Under the pieces are notes generated by a model. The model saw only the letters and a list, made by a program, of their open reading frames with translations, was not told the DNA's origin and made no database searches. A stretch of 64,000 nucleotides of DNA from Acrasis kona. Its lineage: Eukaryota; Heterolobosea; Eutetramitea; Acrasida; Acrasidae. Positions 19,966 through 30,600 of the stretch are shown in pieces. Every line of letters begins with the position of its first letter. Within the stretch, counting starts at the first letter, position 1. Location: contig JAOPGA020000762.1 of assembly GCA_026419775.2 (NCBI GenBank), positions 62,001 through 126,000 of the forward strand, in the 5' to 3' direction. Position numbers and translations under genes: made by a program.

Positions 19966-20261
19966 AAGCTTTTGATGAGTTCTCTCAAAAAAATATTCTC
20001 GGTACACCCCATCTTAATTTCTTCGTCTTCTTCGAGCATTATCTTATCAAACTCATCATATGGGAACAGATGAGTATTGATAAAAACACTACCTGCTTCT
20101 TTTTTTTCAAGTACTTGTTTCAAAGTACATTCAACAACCGAACAAATCAATACAGGAATTGTAATCACATGATCCAGCACTCGTTGTTTCACCCGGGAAT
20201 CACTAGAGTTAGAATGTGCTAGCAAGACAGTAAGATGAGATAACATCAAATCACTCAACAT
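19966..20261 (-). pseudogene. Fragment of an unknown gene cut by the duplicated block
   Basis: A minus-strand frame from ATG 20261 reads protein-like text (SNSSDSRVKQRVLDHVITIP, VFINTHLFPYDEFDKIMLEE, MGCTENIFLRELIKSL) with the coding bias of neighbouring genes. It runs straight into the duplicated P-loop sequence at 19965, so its 3' part has been removed or displaced. I do not recognise the family. Confidence 0.35.
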
Positions 20262-20378
20262 TCAGCTATCTGATACAATAATAAGCAAATTTGTTTGTTT
20301 TATTATATAATACATACCAGCATCATCAATTGTAAATGTCAAGTCTCTGCAGAAGTACTTACATTACCATTCGTTTCC

Positions 20379-20507
20379 ATGAGTTTCGGTGCCATCGAGG
20401 ATGCCAGAGTTACCTACGAGTATGCATTCTCCAAGAGCACCACATCATTCTTCGCTGCTGAAGAGCTATTTAACCGATGGTCTCCTATGTCGCATCACAG
20501 CATATAG
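20379..20507 (+). pseudogene. Short coding-like fragment
   Basis: ATG 20379 opens 42 codons, MSFGAIEDARVTYEYAFSKS then FFAAEELFNRWSPMSHHSI, ending in TAG. The composition is convincingly protein-like and the frame is open further upstream, yet nothing follows. It is probably another exon-sized remnant in the rearranged interval between ALC1 and PARP. The family is unknown. Confidence 0.3.
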
Positions 20508-20849
20508 AATAATTTCCTTGGGTAAGAAGATGAGGTAACAGAGTAATTGACTGATAACCTATTCTTTATTTCAACAACAATTGTTTCACACGAATCTCGC
20601 TTCCTTTAATACTCACGGTAATTGCTGTGCTAAATGTTATTAGGAAGTGTGAATACCTATTTTATCTTGATTGTAACATTCGTTACAACAGAGAATCCAG
20701 AGGAAGGATTCCAACCCACTTGCGGTAGCGTCTTCCAGAGATTTGAATTTTTGGACTTTCCTTACTAATTTTACAAAATAATTTGTCCGGATGAAGGTCA
20801 AGTAAACCTTATCCAAGTTAAGTTAATTTTGTGAAACAAGCTCGTTGAC
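20508..20849. other. Promoter region of the P-loop NTPase gene
   Basis: No coding frame of note. The last 49 bases before the ATG (from 20801) are duplicated at 19647, which shows that the proximal 5' flank travelled with the copied gene piece. Confidence 0.45.
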
Positions 20850-20867
20850 ATGTCCACAAAAACCAAT
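20801..20867 (+). repeat. Direct repeat of 67 bp (copy of 19647-19713)
   Basis: The 5' flank and first codons of the P-loop NTPase gene are almost identical to 19647-19713, with two adjacent differences just before the start codon (AG versus CT). This marks the left boundary of the duplication. Confidence 0.9.
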
Positions 20868-23709
20868 GACCAAGAACCAGACGCTATCACTTTAACAAAC
20901 GAAGACATGAAATATGAGCCCGAATCAGAGAATTTGGACTACAAACTAAAGTTTAAAGACAGAGACGAAATTATTATAAACGTTGTTCGCTATTTAGTTA
21001 CCGATTACGAAAGAATAATGAAATCGGGAGCTAATATCTCAAGACAAGATAGATCTGCAATAATACTAGATCAATTATACGGTACCGGCAAAACATATCT
21101 CGGGATGCATCTACTCACTGAAGATGGATTAGGTAGAGTAAGAGACCGAATTATCGTAAATGACGAAAGACTTAACGCACACATTGAACGAATTCAAAAA
21201 TCAGAATTGGTAGTAATCACGTGCCCAGGTGATTTAGAAGATAAACATGCGATTAGAAGACACATACTTGACGTAATTTTCTACAAACTGAACGGAAAAA
21301 TTCCAGACTTAGATAACAGGACTGGAAAAATTATAGATCTCTTTAGAGGAAGAACAGTGCACGTCTTTGCGGATGAAATCAGTCACAGCGTTAAAAAGAC
21401 GAGAGGTTTCAAGGTCGCTTTGAACAATATCTACGAACTAGTAAACGATCCAGCATTTGATTGTATGTTTACGTATGTTTTGGCAGGAAGACAGACATTT
21501 GCAATGAATGCCGTGAACACATATTTTTTAAATTCAAAAGTTTTTATTATCCCCACACTTCCTAGAAGTTCTTCAGACGAGCTTGTTGATGAATTTCTAA
21601 TGAGTAATAGCACGTTTGAACTGAGTAATGTTGTTCACTTCAGAGATCTAATGTTTGAAAATATACATGGAATCGGTCGCTTTTTAAAGAAAGCTCTTAG
21701 TTCGTTGCAACATGTCTTTAATGTAGTCAAACAAAAATATGGCGACAGCAACAGATTCACCATTCAAGAAGAGCAAATAGAACACTTTCTGAACGTGGAG
21801 TTGATGATTTTATTTGAAGGTCAAAATCTAATTCCAATTAATAAACTAGAGAGCGAGAATAGACATGCTTTCTACACGGTCCTCACCTACGCAAATAACA
21901 GAATAGAATTTGATATGGAAAGCGACAGTATTTACGAGGATGGTTCTGTAGTTTGTAAATTATCGGTGGCGCTAAAGTATCTTCCATTCTATCACAGTAC
22001 TAATCCAAATAATAAAAAATCAACAATCGTGGCATGTCGATATGTCTGGGCGTTTTTGAAAAATCATGTTGGAAGTGATTCTGGAATTTATGAAAGCCGA
22101 TTTTTTGATATTGATGATCAAAATCGCTCTGTCATTGATGTCGCCGAACTCTTGGAGAAGGTTACATCCGTGAGACTCCTAGAAGCAACGTACAAATTTT
22201 CTCAATATATGAAAGTGAAGAGGGGGGAATTGTTCCATTTTTTAAAAGGTACATTCTCAGAGAAAGTGGTTGTAGATGAATATCCTACAATCATCCTGGC
22301 ACCAAAGGTCACAAGCGCGGCAAAACCACTACCGTTGGATAATGGTCTGGATAATATCAGTGACATAGCAACAGTGACCGCTGCAGAATTCCGTGGAAAG
22401 ATATTGCCTTCCATCACCAAAAGAAATTCTCATCTGCAGATGCGTGACAAATCAAATAGTAGCGATCTCTACCAGATTCTACCAAAAAATAACATAGTGG
22501 AAGGTTATGAATGCAAGTCAGGTGCACAAAAAATCAATTTCCACAGTTTAGATCGTCACTTACGAAAATTGAACGCTGGAAAAGATTCAAAATCCATCAT
22601 GATCATGGTGGCGATGACTTTGAGTCCCAAACTAGAGGCAATGTGCGAAAATAATGGTAGCATGCTTTTCGATAGTGGAGACTATTATAAGTCGATATCG
22701 GAGACTTCAAAGGGATATCTCTTTGTGGCAAATCCAAGCGAACGAGAGCTGGAGTTGTATGAAGATATTGATGAACAGGCCTTAGTTCGGAGAATTGCAG
22801 AAAAGAAGGAAAGCTATCAATCAAAAAAGAGGTCAACCAAAACTACCAAAGATGAGAGAGTCACGAAGAAAAGTAACAAATCTACCAACGCAAACACATC
22901 AAATCAACAAGTGATTTACAAGTCTGTGATTCAACCTAATGGTAAGATTGTGCAACTAAACGAACAGCCCCGTGGCGATAATACAAGATTACAAATTAAT
23001 GGAAAATCATATCTACCTAAAGGCACTAGTCTTGACATTGATCAACAAGTGTTGACTCAAGACGAACCTGTCATGAAAATTCCTCAAAATAGTCAAATTG
23101 TAGTAATTGGCAAAAAAATGCTCAAGGAATTTTTAAGTGAAATTTATTACGAAAAGATCAACAAGTATGGTTCTATAAGCCAGCTGGATAAGAAGATGAG
23201 CATCGTTGGTGATATAGCAGATCGTATCAATTTCTCCTTGTTTAAAAAAGGCATTGCAAATCCTCTCAAACGTGGAAGAGACGAACTGGATTTTGATGAC
23301 GAACTAGATTTTGATGTCGATACCAATCGTAAGAGAAAGAGGACGGAGAGTAAGTCATACACAACTCAAAAGTACTCAACATGTTATTGTAGTGGGTGGT
23401 GGAGGTCAGAGTGGAGGTGCTGTGCAGCAAACTCCAGAGCAGAAGGAGGCGTATGAGGAGATGAAGCAGCAGAAGAGTAGGCGCGCTTTTAAGCAGTGGT
23501 TAGAGCGTGTGTGGTTGAATGAAAAAGAGGGTGATGAGAAAGACTATTTGCAAGAATTAGTTCAAAAGATCCTCGATGACGGTTACCATGGAGGAACATT
23601 TGCTGAAGTGACTGTTAAAAATCTATATGATAATCACTATTCGCCAGGAAGAACCGAAGCGATTGAATTGTTTTTTAAAAGCAAGTTTGGAGTAGTTATG
23701 AAAGAATAA
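20850..23709 (+). CDS. P-loop NTPase of unknown role, nuclear-type C-terminus
   Basis: Two exons (intron 23350-23392, 43 nt) give 938 residues. Near residue 76 there is a Walker A motif, LYGTGKT, and near 172 a Walker B-like VHVFADE. The N-terminal third looks like an AAA/STAND-style ATPase; its lead-in (DRSAIILDQLYGTGKTYLG) recalls the NTPase domains of Crinkler-type proteins, but I cannot confirm this. The middle has no domain I recognise. From about 650 the protein is basic and low in complexity (SYQSKKRSTKTTKDE), with a late KRKRT nuclear-signal-like cluster after a DELDFDDELDFD acidic repeat. The final exon adds a Gly-rich turn and an 80-residue helical end. A fresh partial copy lies upstream. 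Confidence 0.7.
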
Positions 23710-24413
23710 TTGGTGACGAGGAGATTAGGATTACTGAGTGGTACTTTCCGAATTTCAAATATATATACTTTTTTATGAAATGCAATATTTTTATTTTATT
23801 AGGATTGTCCTTGCGGTTCTGTTAACAACCTCTCGTCCTATAAATTCACTCAACACATCATTTATCGAATGATTTTGAATTTGAGTATGATTCAATCCTG
23901 CGATCTTGTTATAATGACGTGCTGAATATTCAAAATATAATCATCATGTTGCTCGAAAATATTAATCCTCATCTAATGTATCGAAGAATTAACCCATCGA
24001 AAATCTACAAGATTACAAAGATCGGAGCAGAGGCCATCGCAGAGGCACTACTAGTCAAAAGACAATTCAAATCCTTAAAATTAATCAACAATTAAATTCG
24101 GGATTGGAAAACAACCAAAAACAAGGGGGAAATAACGGAGCTAGGTTTCATGTTAACACCTGCCGCTTACCCACTTGTAAACTCTTTTAACACATAACTT
24201 TTTTACAAAATAATTGCCAACTAGATCGACTTCATCACAATGAACAAGGGGTATATAATCTTCTTTCTATAAGAATTCTTTGATTATCATGAAATGTATT
24301 ACAAACAAGAATTGCTTTCTTTTAAGTATGATGGTTTAAGTTGGGTGGAAACAGTGATAGGTTGACCATGTGACAGGACAACTTCGTGTATTTACCAGAA
24401 CTCAAAATTAATC
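23710..24413. other. Intergenic with one LRR-like relic
   Basis: About 700 bp between the NTPase gene and the PARP start. Apart from the LRR-like fragment at 23946-24095 I see AT-rich sequence with no RNA gene or repeat. Confidence 0.4.
23946..24095 (+). pseudogene. Remnant of a ribonuclease-inhibitor-type LRR gene
   Basis: A 49-codon frame contains KIGAEAIAEALLVKRQFKSL followed by KLINN. This fits the 28-residue LRR_RI consensus (IGAEGAKAIAEAL..N..LT.L.L..N). Only about one repeat survives and no other repeats flank it, so it is likely a relic. Confidence 0.35.
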
Positions 24414-27344
24414 ATGCAAGTAGGAGATTATATTGTAGAGTATAGTAAAAGTAACAGGTCACGCTGCGCGATTACCAAAGAGAATATCAAGCAGGTAAAC
24501 TACAATATTGAAAATAATTTATACGGTATTAAAGGATACTTTACGTATTGGAAAGGTGATTCAAAGTCCCAAATTTGACAGTAGGATTCCAGTGTGGCAC
24601 GATTTCGAAGCGTTTTCTGAAAGTGATAAGCACATTAAAGATTTTAAAAAGAACTGCAAAAAAGTACTTGGCATAGAGAAATTAAGGCTTGATGATCAAG
24701 AAAAGTAAGTATAATTTTTGCCACTTGAACAAACTCACCCTCTAGAATAACCAAACTGATGGGAAATGCCACGGACGATGATTCAGAGTCCTCACAAAAA
24801 GACCCAGCTCTGGTTGCTTTCAAAGAAGAAAATAAGAAACTGTGGGAGCTCAAGGATGAATTAAAACAACTTCAGAATCAAGTTTTAAAGGAGATGTTGG
24901 AACTTAACAACCAAAATCCGAAAGGAGAAGCTGCATTACCCGAGCGATGCGCCTATGGCATGATGTTTGGCGCATTACCGAAGTGTGATCGTGAAGGTTG
25001 TAAAGATAATTTTTTAGAATACTCAGTAAGTTAAAATCTGTGACTTGTAATTTTAAAAGTAAGGCTTCTACTGGAAAATATTGTTGTACAGGACACAATG
25101 AATGGTCAAAATGCACATATGAAGCTGACGTCGACGACATCCAAACTAAAGATTGGGTCATGCCAGACGACTATGATGACGATTTTATCAACAACTTTAA
25201 ATTTGTAAAGCACAAGAAAGTAAACTACATTCCCCCTTCTCAAGTAAAAAAGAGTGAAGAATCAGAGGAATCAGAGGATGAAGAAGATGAAGAAAAAAAG
25301 AAAGACGAAGAGGAGGAAAAAAACAAGTTAGAGGAAGAGAAGAAAGAGAAGGAACATCTTCCTCTTGGAAATTATGTGATCGCCTTCGCAGGAAGACTCA
25401 GCTTGACGCAAAACAAATTGAAGCAAATTGTAGAAGATGCAGGAGGATCATACAGCACGACTGTCGTTGGCACTGTAGATTACCTCATCACCAGTTCATC
25501 AGAGTTGGATTCATCATCACAAAAGATCAAACAAGCCAAACAACACAATGTTCCCATTATGGAAGGCAAGTACTTACACTTTATCAACTACTAACCCGTA
25601 AATAGAATCCTTCATCCATGATTCTGTTGAAAACAATCAAAAGTTCACAGAAACTGAAAGTCAAGAATACTGCTTATGGAAACCAAAATCAAAGAAAAGA
25701 AAAGTGGAAGAGATGGAACAAGAAGGTGAAACCGAAACCGAAACAGGCGCAGAGAAACAGTCATCAAAGCGTGTCAAGATACAACTCAAGGGAGACGCAC
25801 TTGTAGCAGTGGATTCCGAATGCAAGTTAGCAGGCGAAACACATGTACTTCAAGAATCAACATCAAACGTCTACTCTGCTAACTTGAACTTGACCGACAT
25901 TACCAACGACACGAATCAATATTACATTTTACAGGTCCTTCGAGATGACGACGATCACAATCAACACTATTTATATCGCAGATGGGGACGTTTAGGAACG
26001 ACAATCGGAGGAAGCAAAATTGAAGACTTTAATGACAAACATGATGCCATCGCACAATTTACAAAACTTTACTTTGACAAGACGGCCAACCATTGGAGCG
26101 ATCGCAAAAACTTTGCTAAAAAACCAAACAAATTTTATCCCGTCGATGTGGATTTTGTATGTGACGTTGATGCCATTCAAGACACAGCCGTGGATAAATT
26201 ACTTTCGGAAAACACTCACTCCCAGTCACAAAGCACTTTGAACCCAGCAGTCAGAGATTTAATGTCCTTGATCTTCGATGTGAAGGAAATGCAAAAGACA
26301 TTGATTGAAATGGAAATTGACACCAACAAGATGCCATTGGGGCGCCTATCAAGAGTTCGACTTTTGGAAGGGTTTTCGGTTTTGAAAAAGATTCAAGAAA
26401 AGTTAAATCAACAAACATTAAAAGTTCAAGAATTAGAGCAACAAGATGAGCAACAAGAATCAAAAATAAAATCCACTTTTAGGGATGCCTTTATTGCTCT
26501 GAGTAATGAATTCTATACAAAGATTCCTCACGTTTTTGAAAAGAATTCTTCCATTCCACTCATTGATTCCGATCACTACATTAAACAAAAAAATGAAATG
26601 ATTAACACGTTGATGGAGATGGAGATTGCCACAAGTCTAATCAACCAATCATCATCCAGTGGAGGAAAAGATGTGCTTCTCGACCATTACAATAAATTGA
26701 ATACAAATTTAGAACCTTTAGATAAGAAATCTAAAGAGTTTGTCATGTTAAATAATTATTTGTTGAACACTCATGCAAGTACTCATTCCAATTACAAGAT
26801 GGAGGTGTTGGACATCTTCAAGGTTGAACGCCAAGGAGAGCGAGAGTTGTATTTGAAGCATTACAAAGATGTACCTAATAAACAATTGTTGTGGCATGGG
26901 TCAAGATTGACCAACTGGGCTGGTATTTTATCTCAAGGTTTAAGAATAGCACCACCTGAAGCTCCTTCTACAGGATACATGTTTGGTAAAGGTGTCTACT
27001 TTGCCAACATGAGCAGCAAATCTGCAAATTATTGTTTTACATCCCGTGACAAAAATATTGGTATTTTGATCTTGAATGAGGTGGCATTGGGAGATACATA
27101 TAATCGATTTGGTGCAGATTATATAACCACGTTGCCAAGTGGAAAGCAAAGCACTTGGGGAAAGGGGTCAACCACTCCTGACACGAAGGACTATCAGGAG
27201 TTGGATGGAGTAGTGGTGCCTATGGGAAAGGGTGTCAGATCTGATGCGAACAACACAAGCTTATTGTACGATGAGTTTATTACCTATGATACAAAGCAAA
27301 GTAATATTCGTTACTTGTTTAAAACAAGATTTGACTACAAATAA
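24414..27344 (+). CDS. PARP1: PARP1-type poly(ADP-ribose) polymerase
   Basis: It makes poly(ADP-ribose) from NAD+ at DNA breaks. Five exons (introns 24495-24534, 24705-24745, 25026-25063, 25566-25605) give 923 residues. In order: a PARP-type zinc-finger fold (VEYSKSNRSRC...DTLRIGKVIQSP), a PADR1/zinc-ribbon domain (PKCDREGC...YCCTGHNEWSKC), an acidic linker, BRCT (about 280-370), WGR (YLYRRWGRLGTTIGG), the regulatory helical domain (LIFDVKEMQKTLIEMEID), and the ART catalytic domain. Catalytic residues are intact: LLWHGSR (His), GVYFANM (Tyr) and LLYDEFITYD (Glu). The first finger has lost most zinc ligands. The last intron is GC-AG and lies inside the BRCT codons. Only one finger is present, against two in animal PARP1. 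Confidence 0.93.
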
Positions 27345-27683
27345 ACATTTCATGATCGTTTGAATAAATTTAATTTGGGATAATACAAATTTTTTGGTCT
27401 CATAGAGTTACAAATCATTCAATTACAAACAATTCTTCAAATTATCCGCAGCGGACCGAATGTTTTACTATTAAAAGTAAGTACAAAGTTTAACACGAAT
27501 AATACTATACAGGCGTGTATGGTCAATATTATAGTTTCTCATACGTAGTGGTGAAATACATTTATAATTAATTTATATGCGGAAGATGAACTCTTTTTGG
27601 TAGTCTGACAATAATAAAACAAACCAAATATAACCGTTTACAGACCTTTGGAGGGAACTCATTAACCAGCATTAAGCAACAAT
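27345..27683. other. Intergenic between PARP and the surface receptor
   Basis: About 340 bp, AT-rich, with AATAAA soon after the PARP stop. It presumably includes the receptor promoter. No other feature was seen. Confidence 0.45.
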
Positions 27684-30600
27684 ATGACACTCCACACACT
27701 TACACTATTGCTTCTGATATGCTATATAGCTGCATATATAGGGGATGGTTCCAGTAAGTATACAACACAGCTAATTCTAATTATTATAGGTGCCAAAAAT
27801 CCGTGTAGGAGCTGTAGGGATGTTTCAAACTTACGTAAATACTTGGGCACATACAGCAGCCTTTATGGCGGTGTATTCTACATACAATCCCCCTTTCCAC
27901 CTTTCACAGTTTCAAAAACATTTTGCGACTTCACGTATATAGGCGGAGGGTGGACGTTAGTTTTGAAGGTATTTCGCATCATTATGCTGCAGTATTTTTT
28001 ACATTTCAGCAAGATGGAAGGTCGAGTGCATTAGGTTATTCATCACCTATATGGACGACAAACCAAACATATAACGAAGACAGTGCCAATATTAATGTGG
28101 AGGATGCTAAGCTTCCAGCATTCAACTTTTTGGACTTCACACAGATTGGTGTTTCGTTCCAACAATATCCTGTGCCAAAGACACTCGTGAGTCATGATTG
28201 AGTTTGTAATGTTTATATATCATAGACCGAATTATCTGGTGTAATACTAGCTCTAAACAAGCCAAAGCAGAGTATGCTTGACTTGTTCAACTCTGGTGTT
28301 AATAACACCAATGATCTAGTTGGTATTGGCAGGTCAGGATGGTTGAATTCGATACCGGTCGGTAAATCACAGCCATCTCCTGTATTGTTACCTAATTGTA
28401 ACTTGTAAGTCTACCTCATCAATTTTTCACATCATGAACTTTATAGAGAGGGCGTCAATGTATTATTAAAGGGGCAGTACGCTGCAAATTCATTCAGATT
28501 AGGTATCTTGGGTAGCGATACTGATTGTAGGACTGGTCCAAGTTTTGTAGGTGTAGGTGCTATGGGCTCTTTCAACAGCAATACGTACTCTGGAAACAGA
28601 AATGACAAAGCAACGTCGTCATACCCTATATCTCAGGTAATCAACTTCTAGTTTTGTTTATTTTTTACTAAAATAATACAGTTGCCCACTTTTAGCATGT
28701 TGTGGGTCAGAAACGATTATGATTGTTCAAATGTGAAGTATTGTACTGGAAATGGCTATTGCGTGGGTAATAATGCGTGTAGCTGTTTATCTGGATACTC
28801 TGGTGCTGATTGTTCAAAGTGGAGTTGTTTTAATGAATCATCCAATAGTACTAGTGTTTGTTCTGGTAACGGAACTTGCACTGCACCTAATACATGTAAT
28901 TGTAGATCAGGTTACATTGGTCAAAATTGCAGCATTTGGACGTGTGATGGAGTCCCATACAACGATACTTTTGTTTGTTCGGGTTATGGTGTTTGTTCAG
29001 ATTTAAACAAGTGTCAATGCAATGACAAGTATTTTGGAAGTACTTGTTCAAATTTTTATTGTAACGGCACACTTGCCAACACATCAAAAGTGTGTTCAGG
29101 ACGTGGTGTTTGTGTAAAGCCCGACGTATGTACATGCAATGATGGATTTTCTGGATCTTTCTGCCAGATCAGTCCCACTCCCTCACCTACACCTACACCT
29201 ACACCTACACTAACACCGACTCCCGCTCCTACACCGACTGTGATACCTACACCGACGCCAAGTTCTACCCCTACCCCAACTATAACACCAACTCCTACAC
29301 CTACTGCTACCCCTACCCCAACTATGACACCAACCCCAACATCTACACTAACGCCAACTTTGACGCCTACTCCAACTCCAACTCTAACACCTCCAATATC
29401 AAATCTCACCATATCTGCAGATAATATTGTAAGTAAAATACACTTAAAGTATATTAATCAAATCTAGATTCTAGCAGTATTTATAAATGGTACTGCTGCC
29501 CCAGGCACGTATACAAATTACAACAACTGGAGAGTTCCAATCACATACAGGTAGGCAACAAACAAGACCTAGATCTTAAAACATATTAGACTGCAAGCTG
29601 GACCAGGTGATTGGTTATCTATTGGTGTCCAAAACGAAGGCGCTTATTCCGACACTAACCCTGCTTCGATCTTAGCTGATTTAGCTTTTGTATCCTCGGA
29701 TGGCGCAGATGGCCTTATCCAAACCAATACAAGTTGGACTTGTATTGGATCTAGTGAAGCGTGTACAGGAAATCCAACATCTTGTGCAAATCAGCCTTCC
29801 AAAGAGTGGATGTCTACTGAAACATGTGGAAGCGGAACGATTTCATTGGGCAATAACCAGGGAACTAATATATGGGGTAGAATTGCAGGTATAAGTGCCA
29901 CAACAAACCGTATATGGGTGTATCCTGCTCCTGAAACTGTTACTGCATGGTGTAAGATACAGATTCCTGTTTTTGGCACAAAAACTACTTTGAGTTGCGG
30001 TAAGGACTATAGTTATTATAGAAACTCACATTATAAATAGCAAGCACACCAGCTCCATCAAAATCATCTACGCCCACTCCAACACCAACCCAAACACCCA
30101 CTCCTACCAGAACTCCCACATCAACACCAACTTCTAGTCCTACTCCAACCATGACTCCAACTCAGACACCTACGCCCACTTTAACATTCACACCAACACC
30201 TACTCCAACGCCCACTCTAATACCTACACTTACACCAACAATTACCCCAACACCTACATCCACCCCATCCCTCACCTCGACAACAACAGTTACGCCCACA
30301 CCGACTCTAACGCCGACTCCAACAGACTCACCAACAGCAACACCTACTCTAATTTATACGCCAACGTTCACTTTATTGCCCACTCTAACTCCTACTCCAA
30401 CCCAAGCACCCACTCCCACAACTACTCCAACATATACTCCCACTCAGACACCAACATCCACACCTACGATGACGAATGCTCCGATCTTTACGCCAACGGT
30501 TTTTCAAACACTTACTACATCACCTACACCAACTATCATAAACATACCCACTACAATAACCTCAACACCGACACTTACTTCCACACCTACCTTTACGCAA

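Noticed and set aside
20801-20867. Long terminal repeat of a retroelement
   Set aside because: The repeat includes the start codon of a host-like gene, lacks element features, and is explained by the local partial duplication.
29056-29412. Long Val/Gly-rich minus-strand frame
   Set aside because: Exact shadow of the Thr/Pro-repeat coding DNA on the plus strand; composition follows from the repeat.
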